From Zhongshania aquatica (GTDB lineage: Bacteria; Pseudomonadota; Gammaproteobacteria; Pseudomonadales; Spongiibacteraceae), in NCBI RefSeq assembly GCF_027257955.1, contig NZ_JANZNQ010000003.1, positions 62,001-126,000 on the forward strand: a stretch of DNA of 64,000 nucleotides. The letters run 5' to 3'. This document shows, piece by piece, positions 17,371 through 25,025 of this stretch. Every line of letters starts with the position of its first letter. Positions within the stretch are counted from its first letter, which is position 1. The position numbers were made by a program, and so were the translations under genes. Under the pieces are notes generated by a model. That model worked only from the letters and a program-made list of their open reading frames with translations, was not told where the DNA came from and ran no database searches.

Positions 17371-19458
17371 CTAAAACTGCCAATCTGCCCGCAAATACAT
17401 AAAATAGTCATTGCGATCAAACTGAAATCCACCGCGGTCGGAACTCAGCTGTTCTGCGCTGAATTCAAACTCGAAAGTCCAATTCTCAGTTGGTTCGTAT
17501 TGCAATCTCATACCCGGCTGTAACGAAGTTTGACTCCCCGCCAAATCACTGTAGTCGCGCTGATAAAACTGTAACTTTGGCCGCAGGCGCCAGTGCTGGC
17601 CTATTGGTAGACGGGTTTCCAAGCCTAGAGAATATAGCTTACTTCTGGTCAATTCCGAGTAACGCAGTGTAATCCAGCTTATTGTGCGCTCCTTCCAAAT
17701 ATCGTTTGCGATAAGTTGTGCACTGAAATTACCTTCCACATCGGTTCCGTCAAAGCCGGGCACCCCAAATGATTCTGGCGTACCTGTAAGCTGCCAGAAG
17801 CTTGTATCAAGAGACCAGCGCCAATGTGTTGAAAACCGACGCGATGCACCGAGCGCCAAAGATTTACTAATCGCAGTACGGTCAAGTGCGATGGTCTCAA
17901 AATCATTTTGACTGATCCCACTTGCCTCGAGCTGATTCAAATCGGTGACGGCCTGCCCAATAAGCGCATTGGACACACTCAGCATTGGCGAACGCCGATA
18001 ATCTGCCGAAAAATAATAATGAGATTCGTCATCACCAAACCAGTTTGCACTAAGCAACGCGGTATTGAGTTCTGCGAAACCGGTGTCGTAATCCAAATAG
18101 GAAAACCAAGAGTAGCGCTGGGACTGGTAACTGACCTCCGCTCCCAGTGCTTCACGCTCAATAATATTGCCGCGTTCCTGCTTAGTAACAAACACATTGC
18201 TGCGCCACGGCGATTGACGGGCTGCGAGATCCAGACTAAGGCCATAGACCTGTGCATCGGAGTTCACCGACACATCACGACTAGACAGCACTGGATAGCC
18301 CCAAACCAAATTGACGCCAAAACTGTCGCCAACGTCGGAGTGGTACCGAACGCCATCGAAACGCCCCAAGATGCCTTCCCCACTCACATTTTGCCTGCCG
18401 ATGCGTATTTGCTGTCCCGCAGGTTTATACAATGTGTCGATATAGGCTTTGCTCAAACGTTTCGGGTTGAACGTATCAAACTCAAAATCCTTCCAGTAAC
18501 CACCAGAAACGACCAAGCGGGTGTCGTATGTATCGCTTCGATAACGGCCATTCAGGTTTAAATCAGTTATCCACGCCGATTGAAGCACCTCGCTTCCGCT
18601 TCCACCATTGTCTGTACTGTAGTATTGATAGGCGTTGCTGAGCACACCGAACCAGCGTAGTGAAGAGGCTTTTTCTGCGCTTTTCTTGTCCGGTGCCGCC
18701 GCCACTTCGTCTACGTCCATTAGTGAAATACCCGCCAGACGTTGACGTACACGATTGACCCCGTTTGATTGAGGATAGCGCTCCAGAAAAAGACGGTAGC
18801 TCGTTGCTGCCTCATCGAACTTGCTTAGCCGTTCTTGGGCCACACCAAGATATTCCAGTGCTTTTTCCTGCAAGGAATTTGGTGGGCCACGAAGGACTTC
18901 ACGATATAAAACTTCCGCAGCGGCTGCATCACCTTTGGCAAGTGCTGCGCGTGCGGCGGCGAATTTATCTTCAATTCCTTCGGGTAGTTGTTGGGTCGGT
19001 GAATCCACAGCAGTCCATAGACTTTGCTGATCGGCACTGATCTGAAAGCGGCAATTCACATTGCGGTTAAAATCGAAGCGTAACCATAGTTGGCCGGCAA
19101 TCCATTCTGAATTCACCCGATTAAGGGGCAATGATTCACTCGCCTGCCAAGGCAAAAATTCATTACCACTATAATCAGTGGCGGCATTTTGCCCGGTAAA
19201 TGCGGGCTGCAATCTCACCACACAAGAATTACCTGTTTCCGACTCCACGGCGGCAAGCTGAAATCTATTTGCCAGATCAAGTTGGAAGGCCGCGCTGCCC
19301 TGCTTTTCAAAAAGTACATTGATCGACTCAACCCACGCAGGTTCTGCGACTAAAGAAGGGGCGAACACAGCCAAGACTAGAAGTATCATCAAGTAAATAC
19401 AGCCTTGCCGTATGCAATCAGATCTGCGCGAATACGTTCTATGCATCGTGATATTCAT
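17371..19458 (-). CDS. Large outer-membrane beta-barrel with N-terminal TPR domain (candidate porin of a porin-cytochrome conduit)
   Basis: 695 residues. I chose ATG 19458 because GGGGA, inside the end of the preceding cytochrome gene, lies nine bases before it; a TTG at 19467 overlaps that gene's stop. Order: signal peptide ending near residue 38, a beta-type periplasmic segment to about 150, tetratricopeptide repeats at about 160-250 (AARAALAKGDAAAAEVLY, EYLGVAQERLSKFDEA), then from about 265 a long run of alternating amphipathic strands rich in Tyr/Trp with a terminal Phe (YLRADWQF), as in outer-membrane barrels. No haem motif. It is last in the operon after two multihaem cytochromes, the position a porin sheath would take. 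A carbohydrate or generic porin role cannot be excluded. Confidence 0.8.
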   Translation of the reverse strand: MNITMHRTYSRRSDCIRQGCIYLMILLVLAVFAPSLVAEPAWVESINVLFEKQGSAAFQLDLANRFQLAAVESETGNSCVVRLQPAFTGQNAATDYSGNEFLPWQASESLPLNRVNSEWIAGQLWLRFDFNRNVNCRFQISADQQSLWTAVDSPTQQLPEGIEDKFAAARAALAKGDAAAAEVLYREVLRGPPNSLQEKALEYLGVAQERLSKFDEAATSYRLFLERYPQSNGVNRVRQRLAGISLMDVDEVAAAPDKKSAEKASSLRWFGVLSNAYQYYSTDNGGSGSEVLQSAWITDLNLNGRYRSDTYDTRLVVSGGYWKDFEFDTFNPKRLSKAYIDTLYKPAGQQIRIGRQNVSGEGILGRFDGVRYHSDVGDSFGVNLVWGYPVLSSRDVSVNSDAQVYGLSLDLAARQSPWRSNVFVTKQERGNIIEREALGAEVSYQSQRYSWFSYLDYDTGFAELNTALLSANWFGDDESHYYFSADYRRSPMLSVSNALIGQAVTDLNQLEASGISQNDFETIALDRTAISKSLALGASRRFSTHWRWSLDTSFWQLTGTPESFGVPGFDGTDVEGNFSAQLIANDIWKERTISWITLRYSELTRSKLYSLGLETRLPIGQHWRLRPKLQFYQRDYSDLAGSQTSLQPGMRLQYEPTENWTFEFEFSAEQLSSDRGGFQFDRNDYFMYLRADWQF

Positions 19459-19463
19459 AATGA

Positions 19464-21056
19464 TCAATCCCCAAAATCAGGATCAGTTACCCGATGTTGC
19501 CCGGAACGTGTGCGCTGAATCCGCGAGAAAGTGCTGTCGGTATAGGTATGACAGGCCCCGGTACAATCACGTAGTTCACTAACGGTATAATTTATCCTCG
19601 GAGAGCTCACCTTGGTGTGCTCCCCTGCCCGGTATTGATTGGCGTGACAGCCAGCACAGTCAGGTTGATAAGCCGGCGTGCTCCAATTAACCGTTTCAGA
19701 ATTACCTCTGTGGCAATCAACACACTGCAGGTTTTGCCGATGATCACCTGGGTAGCCAGGGCTTTGATGACGGAATGTTGTCGGAACCCAGCGCGTGGTG
19801 CTGTGGCAATAATCGCATTGAAGATTGCTTACAAAGTGACCGGTATTTTTGCCGGTGGCGCTACTGCCATTGTGGCAGGAGTCACAACTAGCACTGACAT
19901 TATTATGATCAAAGTTGGCGGGCACCCACGCATTACTGGTATGGCAAACATCACATTCAGCATTTGTATTAATGTGCGTACTCGATTTTCCTGTGGCCTG
20001 ACTGCCGTTATGACAGCTTGAACAAGGCTGCGTAATACCGCTGTGATCAAACTCGGCTGGGATCCATCCGGTAACCCGATGGCAGTCATCACATTCCAGA
20101 TTAGTGCTAACGTGATTCATCGTTTTACCTGTGGCCTGAGTGCCGTTATGGCAGCTTGAACAAGACTGCGTAATTCCACTGTGGTCAAATCCGGCGGGGA
20201 TCCAGCCCGTAACCCGATGGCAGTCATCACATTCCAGATTAGTAGGAACGTGATTCATGGTTTTTCCGGTTGCCTGACTGCCGTTATGACAGCTTGAACA
20301 AGGCTGCGTAATACCACTGTGGTCAAACATAGTCGGCAGCCACGCTTGGGTGCCATGGCAAGCTTCGCACTGCTGGTTAGTAGGAATGTGATTTGGTGTT
20401 TTACCCGCAGCCTGGCTGCCGTTGTGGCAACTAGAACAAGCTTGAGTAATATCACTGTGATCGAATCCAGCCGGGAGCCAAGCCACCGTCCGATGACAGT
20501 CGTTACACTCCAAGATCGTGGCAACGTGATTCATCGGCTTACCTGTGGACTGAACGCCGTTGTGGCAGCTAGAACAGGCGGCAGTAATACCTGAATGATC
20601 GAATACTGCGCGCTGCCAGTTAAACGTATTGTGACAACTATCGCATTGATTACTGGACTGCGGATGATGGATTGGTTTGCCCGGCTGAGTCTGGCCGTTG
20701 TGGCATTGACTGCACTCCCCCCTTACCTGGCTGTGGTCAAACCGAGTAGTGACTTGCCAATCCACCGAGCGATGGCATTCAGAGCATTCATCTGTTGTCG
20801 GCATGTGACGAAAGGTTTTTCCGCCCGCAGGTATTACCGAGCCGCCATTGTGGCAAGAAACACAGCGCGTTGGTGTACCCTTGAACTGCCCGTTGACGTG
20901 GCATTCCTGGCATTCGACATAACGATGAAATCCCTGAAGAGGAAAACGACTGGCGTCGTGGTCAAATTCAACCGCCCATCCTGATGACATCCCGCATAAG
21001 AACATCGTCAACGCAAAAACAATATGGCAGTACTTTTTATTAGAATACATCGCCAT
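19464..21056 (-). CDS. Exported multihaem c-type cytochrome with 20 haem sites in 46-residue repeats
   Basis: 530 residues with a signal peptide ending near residue 28. I count 19 CXXCH motifs plus one CX3CH (residues 498-503, CTGACH), so up to 20 covalent haems. Residues 106-428 are seven tandem units of exactly 46 residues, each starting FDH, with one CXXCH about 10 residues in, an NH pair about 26 in and a second CXXCH about 32 in. The FDH and NH histidines are natural distal ligands, giving bis-His haems. GAGGTG within the end of the preceding gene serves as its SD; the gap is three bases. It should act as a long electron wire in the periplasm, within the barrel or outside. Confidence 0.93.
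   Translation of the reverse strand: MAMYSNKKYCHIVFALTMFLCGMSSGWAVEFDHDASRFPLQGFHRYVECQECHVNGQFKGTPTRCVSCHNGGSVIPAGGKTFRHMPTTDECSECHRSVDWQVTTRFDHSQVRGECSQCHNGQTQPGKPIHHPQSSNQCDSCHNTFNWQRAVFDHSGITAACSSCHNGVQSTGKPMNHVATILECNDCHRTVAWLPAGFDHSDITQACSSCHNGSQAAGKTPNHIPTNQQCEACHGTQAWLPTMFDHSGITQPCSSCHNGSQATGKTMNHVPTNLECDDCHRVTGWIPAGFDHSGITQSCSSCHNGTQATGKTMNHVSTNLECDDCHRVTGWIPAEFDHSGITQPCSSCHNGSQATGKSSTHINTNAECDVCHTSNAWVPANFDHNNVSASCDSCHNGSSATGKNTGHFVSNLQCDYCHSTTRWVPTTFRHQSPGYPGDHRQNLQCVDCHRGNSETVNWSTPAYQPDCAGCHANQYRAGEHTKVSSPRINYTVSELRDCTGACHTYTDSTFSRIQRTRSGQHRVTDPDFGD
19776..20741 (-). repeat. Seven tandem 138-bp coding repeats
   Basis: The 46-residue haem units of the 20-haem cytochrome are also repeats at DNA level with a period of exactly 138 bp. 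The units starting at residues 244, 290 and 336 are nearly identical in protein (GITQPCSSCHNG, ATGKTMNH, NLECDDCHRVTGWIPA), which points to recent unit duplication or gene conversion. Confidence 0.9.
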
Positions 21057-21059
21057 GTT

Positions 21060-22667
21060 TCACCTCATTTCAACTTCGGTAAACGTACTTGTGTTGTGAC
21101 AGCGGTCGCAGCGCTCGCCATAGGCGCCTCGGTGTTCGTCATCGGCTTTATGACAGCTACCACACAGTGGCGCAGTGCCTTTAAGGGTGTCTAATTTCTG
21201 GCTGTGACAGCTCCCACAGGAGACATTTTTGTGGGCACCATGGAGCGGAAATTCACTTTGGGTGTCGTGATCAAAACGCCAGCTGCGCCATGACACCGGA
21301 TGATGACAATTAGCACACTCTTGACCGAGATTGCCTTTGTGTGGATCGTTTGCGCCGTGACAGTCCGCGCACTTTTTTCCGATACCAGCGAATACAAAAT
21401 CAATATGGCATGATTCACAGGCTTGAACCGCATGCATTCCCAACAGTGGAAAGTCAGTTAGATCGTGCACAAAGCGAATATCGCCATTCCAACTCCCCTC
21501 GCTGTGACACTGCTGACAGTCGGTGCCAAGGGATTTTTTGTGCACATCGTTCGACTGATGGCAGTCGTAACAGGTCTTATCAGCAATGGGTGCATTTACA
21601 TCACCTTTATGGCATTGCCCGCAGGCAACTTGTTTATGCGCACCACGCAATGGGAAATCAAAATCAGCATGGTTGAAAACTGTTTTACCCCAGCGATTAT
21701 TGTCATGACACTGATCACAGCGATCGCCGTTCTTCCCGAAATGAGGGTCATCATTTTTATGGCACGCTGAACAAGTCGTCGGTGCATGTTTCGCCGCGAC
21801 ACCAGGCGTGTGACAACTCTCACAACTCAGTGTCTTGCGGGCGCCCTGCAGCTCGAACTTGGTATCTCGCTTATGGTTGAATTTATGCTCGGTCCATTTT
21901 TGCGTGGCGTGACAACTTTCGCACTTCTCTCCAAAGCCATTGCTATGAACATCGTCGATGCGATGACAGGACGCACAATCGGTCTGAGCTTGTGTGAAGT
22001 CGGCGCTGTGATGACACTGCCCACAACTTGCTTTTTCGTGCATGCCAAGCAGTGGGAATTTGGTTTTCTGGTGATCAAACACCACCTCACGCCATGCCAT
22101 TGCTGAATGGCAATCGCCACAGGAGTCTCCCTGCCCGCCTTTGTGAATATCGTCGCTTTTATGGCAATCGACGCATTGTCCTGGCGCTTCGCTAAATTTC
22201 TTTTCTTTGTCGTGGCATTGATTACAGGGGACACCCTGATGATGCCCAAGCAACTGAAAGTCGGTGCTTCCATGATCAAAAACAGCACTATTAAGCTGTA
22301 CGATATCTGCATTCCTACCGCGATGTTCTGAGTGGCACAAGCGGCATTCACTTGTCGCGATGCCGGGCTTTTTGGCATGAAATCCCAGATTATTTTTAAG
22401 ATCAGCCGCAACTTCCTTGTGGCAATCTAGGCACAGCGGGTTTTGATTCTGATCTTTAAAGCTGGAATGGCAGGCTTTACAGTCGCCATCAAATTTCTTG
22501 TGTGCCTCACTAAGCTCGCCAGGGCTTAGCATTCGCTCCAAACCAAAATCAATAGCTAGCGCTGAGCCTGACACACTCATCAAAAGCAACAGCGTCAAGC
22601 CGAGCGGCGCGCAAGCTTGGCGCGTCCAGTTGCAAAAAATCTGACAGATTTTCCGCATAATATTCAT
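21060..22667 (-). CDS. Exported multihaem c-type cytochrome with 21 haem sites
   Basis: 535 residues; signal peptide with cleavage expected after ALA at about 38. I count 21 CXXCH motifs and no other Cys pairs. Three lie in an N-terminal part (to residue 111); the other 18 fall in six units of 66-68 residues beginning FDH/FNH/FVH at residues 130, 197, 263, 331, 399 and 465. Each unit has three CXXCH and conserved His in F-x-H, G-x-H and DD-x-H, enough for bis-His ligation. It resembles doubled-CXXCH/cytochrome c7-like proteins. It starts 15 bases after the cytochrome b gene, so it is the likely first periplasmic acceptor from the inner membrane. Confidence 0.93.
   Translation of the reverse strand: MNIMRKICQIFCNWTRQACAPLGLTLLLLMSVSGSALAIDFGLERMLSPGELSEAHKKFDGDCKACHSSFKDQNQNPLCLDCHKEVAADLKNNLGFHAKKPGIATSECRLCHSEHRGRNADIVQLNSAVFDHGSTDFQLLGHHQGVPCNQCHDKEKKFSEAPGQCVDCHKSDDIHKGGQGDSCGDCHSAMAWREVVFDHQKTKFPLLGMHEKASCGQCHHSADFTQAQTDCASCHRIDDVHSNGFGEKCESCHATQKWTEHKFNHKRDTKFELQGARKTLSCESCHTPGVAAKHAPTTCSACHKNDDPHFGKNGDRCDQCHDNNRWGKTVFNHADFDFPLRGAHKQVACGQCHKGDVNAPIADKTCYDCHQSNDVHKKSLGTDCQQCHSEGSWNGDIRFVHDLTDFPLLGMHAVQACESCHIDFVFAGIGKKCADCHGANDPHKGNLGQECANCHHPVSWRSWRFDHDTQSEFPLHGAHKNVSCGSCHSQKLDTLKGTAPLCGSCHKADDEHRGAYGERCDRCHNTSTFTEVEMR
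21099..22280 (-). repeat. Six tri-haem coding repeats of about 200 bp
   Basis: Six protein units of 66-68 residues (starts at residues 130, 197, 263, 331, 399, 465) share the pattern F-x-H, F-x-L-x-G-x-H, C-x2-CH, C-x2-CH, DD-x-H-x-G, C-x2-CH, W. Unlike the neighbouring 46-residue array, length varies slightly and sequence is more diverged, so this array is older. Confidence 0.85.
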
Positions 22668-22682
22668 CAGATATTTTTAACC

Positions 22683-23537
22683 TCAGTAATAATGCACCGC
22701 CCAGACGTGCAGAGTCGCCGTCAGTAACATCATCACAAAAAATGGCAAATGCAGTACATGCCACCAAGAGAACAATCGTTCAAAAAACCGCAGTTGCGCG
22801 AGCCTACCTAAGGTCTCTGTATACGCCTTAAGAGTTGTTTTTGAATCACGCCAAAGTGCAAACGCGGCTGGATCATTCTGACGCTTTGCAGCGCGTCGCA
22901 AAAACCGCTGCAAACGTCGTCGCCGAGACCCTGCAAGAACCGCATCCACAGTGGTGAGCTTCTCCAATTCGCTGGGTAGTAGGCTGTTATAGAGCCTATT
23001 TACAATATCGATCAATTCTGGAAACGGCTCAAACTGGCTTAGTAGTTGTTGACGTTCGCGATTTGCTTGCACTGCTAACATTTGACCGTTGGCGCGCTGT
23101 CCGTACAAGCCAATATGAATCTTGGTGTAAATGTACCGACCCACAAAACCACTGATAACAACGAGTATCATGCAGCTTAATGCCACCCTGCTATTAAGTG
23201 AGCCAAATCGAAAATTTGAATGGAAGGCGATGGCTAACGGGCCCAAAACACCCAGCATCATGTGAATTCGAAACCAATGCCGAATAGGCATTAATTTTTG
23301 AAGTTTCGCCGATCGTTTTGCAAGTGGGTAGCTAAGCAGCAAAAGCATGCCACTGACGCCAATTATCCCTAGCGCGTAGCCAAATCCGCTCTCTGCGCTG
23401 AGAATTTGATCCTGTCTCTGAATCCAACCCCAAACAAGGATAATGAACGTGGTGGTGAAAAAAAGCACAGAGCTAAGTCTGCCACTCTTAGATGGACGCA
23501 AGGTCTTAGGTAAATTCGTCGTTGCATCTGCCGTCAC
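22683..23537 (-). CDS. Transmembrane di-haem cytochrome b-like protein
   Basis: 284 residues with five membrane helices at about 22-40, 53-71, 90-108, 117-137 and 257-280. Helix 3 carries His92 and His106, helix 5 carries His263 and His277: both pairs are 14 residues apart, the spacing that holds two stacked b-haems in ferric reductase, b561 and bc1-type proteins. Basic loops after helices 2 and 4 put the N-terminus and the long loop 138-255 (with RRRR at 205-208) in the cytoplasm. It is first in the operon with both multihaem cytochromes and the barrel. I infer that it moves electrons across the inner membrane; no named family is claimed. Confidence 0.78.
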   Translation of the reverse strand: MTADATTNLPKTLRPSKSGRLSSVLFFTTTFIILVWGWIQRQDQILSAESGFGYALGIIGVSGMLLLLSYPLAKRSAKLQKLMPIRHWFRIHMMLGVLGPLAIAFHSNFRFGSLNSRVALSCMILVVISGFVGRYIYTKIHIGLYGQRANGQMLAVQANRERQQLLSQFEPFPELIDIVNRLYNSLLPSELEKLTTVDAVLAGSRRRRLQRFLRRAAKRQNDPAAFALWRDSKTTLKAYTETLGRLAQLRFFERLFSWWHVLHLPFFVMMLLTATLHVWAVHYY

Positions 23538-23577
23538 TTAATTCTTCCTTAATGTAACAAATATATCATTCACATTA

Positions 23578-23605
23578 GAGAGTGTGTTTGGCAGAACACG
23601 TTCTC
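23578..23605. promoter_or_regulatory. Imperfect palindrome in the divergent cytochrome/reductase intergenic region
   Basis: Arms GAGAGTGTGTT and AACACGTTCTC match at 9 of 11 positions around a 6-base spacer. It lies 40 bp before the cytochrome b start and 106 bp before the reductase start, so one regulator bound here could control both operons. The regulator is unknown. Confidence 0.5.
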
Positions 23606-23711
23606 AGATACTGATACTAAAGCTAGCAGAAGAGGCAAATATTAGCCACACATTTTGTAAGGTTTTTATGTTATAACACGGGCTCTCTCATGCGCATTTT
23701 GGAAGCAACCG

Positions 23712-25025
23712 ATGCCACCTAACATCTCGGCTATGCTGATATACCTACTTCCGCTAATGGCCATCATGGGCTTATACATTTTTTCTCAGCAACGTCGTCA
23801 CAAACGGAGTCTTGAGTTGCTTCGCGAGGCTACTGAGACAGGATTACTTGAACCTGCGTCGCTACATCCATTAATAAATGAAAGTCTTTGTATCGGCTGC
23901 AAGTCATGTATAAATGCCTGCCCCGAACACGATGTTCTCGGCCTAATAAATAATATTGCAACCTTAGTGGGGCCTAGCAATTGCATTGGTCACGGTGCTT
24001 GCCGAGAAGCCTGCCCAGTCAACGCAATTGATTTGGTGTTCGGCACAGCGACGCGAGGCGTTGATATCCCGCTGTTGCAGGCCGATTTTCAAACATCAGT
24101 GCCAGGCATTTATATTGCTGGCGAATTGGGAGGAATGGGACTGGTTAGAAACGCCATAACTCAGGGAGTTCAAGCGGTGGACTGCGCTGCAAAAAATTTG
24201 CGCAAATGTCCAAACGACCCGCTAGATCTTGTTATTGTGGGCGCGGGGCCCGCCGGACTCGCCGCTTCACTTGCGGCAAAGGAGTTGGGCCTCAGCTATG
24301 TCACACTGGATCACGAATCCGGACTCGGTGGCACCATCGCGCATTTCCCACGGGGCAAACTGGTTATGACACGCCCCGCTACCTTGCCACTGGTTGGCAA
24401 GTTTCAGTTTGTAGAAACGAGTAAGGAGCATTTGTTGGCGTTTTGGCAGGACGTTGTCGACAAACATCCGCTAAATCTTCGTTTCTCCGAAGGCGTTACG
24501 GCAATCGATGGCGATATCACGAACGACTTCACTACAACGACAACATTAGGTCAGTTCCGCAGCCAGCGCGTATTGCTTTGTATCGGCCGACGAGGCACAC
24601 CGAGGAAATTGAACATTCCGGGAGAAGACCTAAATAAAGTCGCTTATCGCCTCCAAGACGCTACTCAGTACGCTGGTATGAATGTGATGATCATGGGTGG
24701 CGGAGACAGTGCCCTAGAGGCTGCAATTAGTCTCGCTGAACAAGAGAATACTCAGGTTAGTTTGTGCTATCGCGGCAAAGCCTTTAACCGCGCAAAATTC
24801 AAAAACAGAGAGCGAATACAAATACTGAGCCAAGAAGACAAGCTGACTCTCCATATGGAGTCTGAGCCAACTGCTATTGAGCGGGAGACCGTAACATTGA
24901 CTACTCCAGACGGCACCAAAGTACTACCTAATCAGGCCGTCATCATTTGCGCTGGAGGAGTACTGCCGACAGCATTTCTCCAAAATATCGGCATTCAGGT
25001 GGATACTAAATATGGCAGTCGCTAG
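23712..25025 (+). CDS. Membrane-anchored ferredoxin/FAD-NAD(P) oxidoreductase fusion
   Basis: 437 residues. Helix 7-24 followed by QQRRHKR anchors it with the enzyme in the cytoplasm. Residues 58-110 are a two-cluster ferredoxin: C60, C63, C66, C70, then C91, H94, C97, C101, where His takes the place of one usual Cys. Residues 113-162 (SVPGIYIAGELGGMGLVRNA) resemble the closing piece of thioredoxin-reductase-like flavoproteins, placed here before the FAD domain. The FAD motif GAGPAG is at 177-182 and an NAD(P) motif MGGGDSALEAA follows near 320. The CxxC disulfide of thioredoxin reductase is absent. I infer NAD(P)H oxidation feeding the divergent cytochrome operon. Confidence 0.85.
   Translation: MPPNISAMLIYLLPLMAIMGLYIFSQQRRHKRSLELLREATETGLLEPASLHPLINESLCIGCKSCINACPEHDVLGLINNIATLVGPSNCIGHGACREACPVNAIDLVFGTATRGVDIPLLQADFQTSVPGIYIAGELGGMGLVRNAITQGVQAVDCAAKNLRKCPNDPLDLVIVGAGPAGLAASLAAKELGLSYVTLDHESGLGGTIAHFPRGKLVMTRPATLPLVGKFQFVETSKEHLLAFWQDVVDKHPLNLRFSEGVTAIDGDITNDFTTTTTLGQFRSQRVLLCIGRRGTPRKLNIPGEDLNKVAYRLQDATQYAGMNVMIMGGGDSALEAAISLAEQENTQVSLCYRGKAFNRAKFKNRERIQILSQEDKLTLHMESEPTAIERETVTLTTPDGTKVLPNQAVIICAGGVLPTAFLQNIGIQVDTKYGSR

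Noticed and set aside
17908-18561. 217-codon plus-strand ORF within the barrel gene
   Set aside because: Antisense shadow of the beta-barrel gene; no ribosome binding site and no recognisable protein features, whereas the minus frame has signal peptide, TPRs and barrel strands.
19829-20524. Several open frames across the 138-bp repeats, and the thought of a CRISPR-like array
   Set aside because: The period is coding (46 codons, two haem motifs each) with no separate spacers, so it is a protein repeat and not a CRISPR or satellite.
21827-22411. 194-codon minus-strand ORF inside the 21-haem cytochrome
   Set aside because: Alternative frame of a Cys/His-periodic coding repeat; such repeats keep other frames open by chance. 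The CXXCH frame is clearly the real one.
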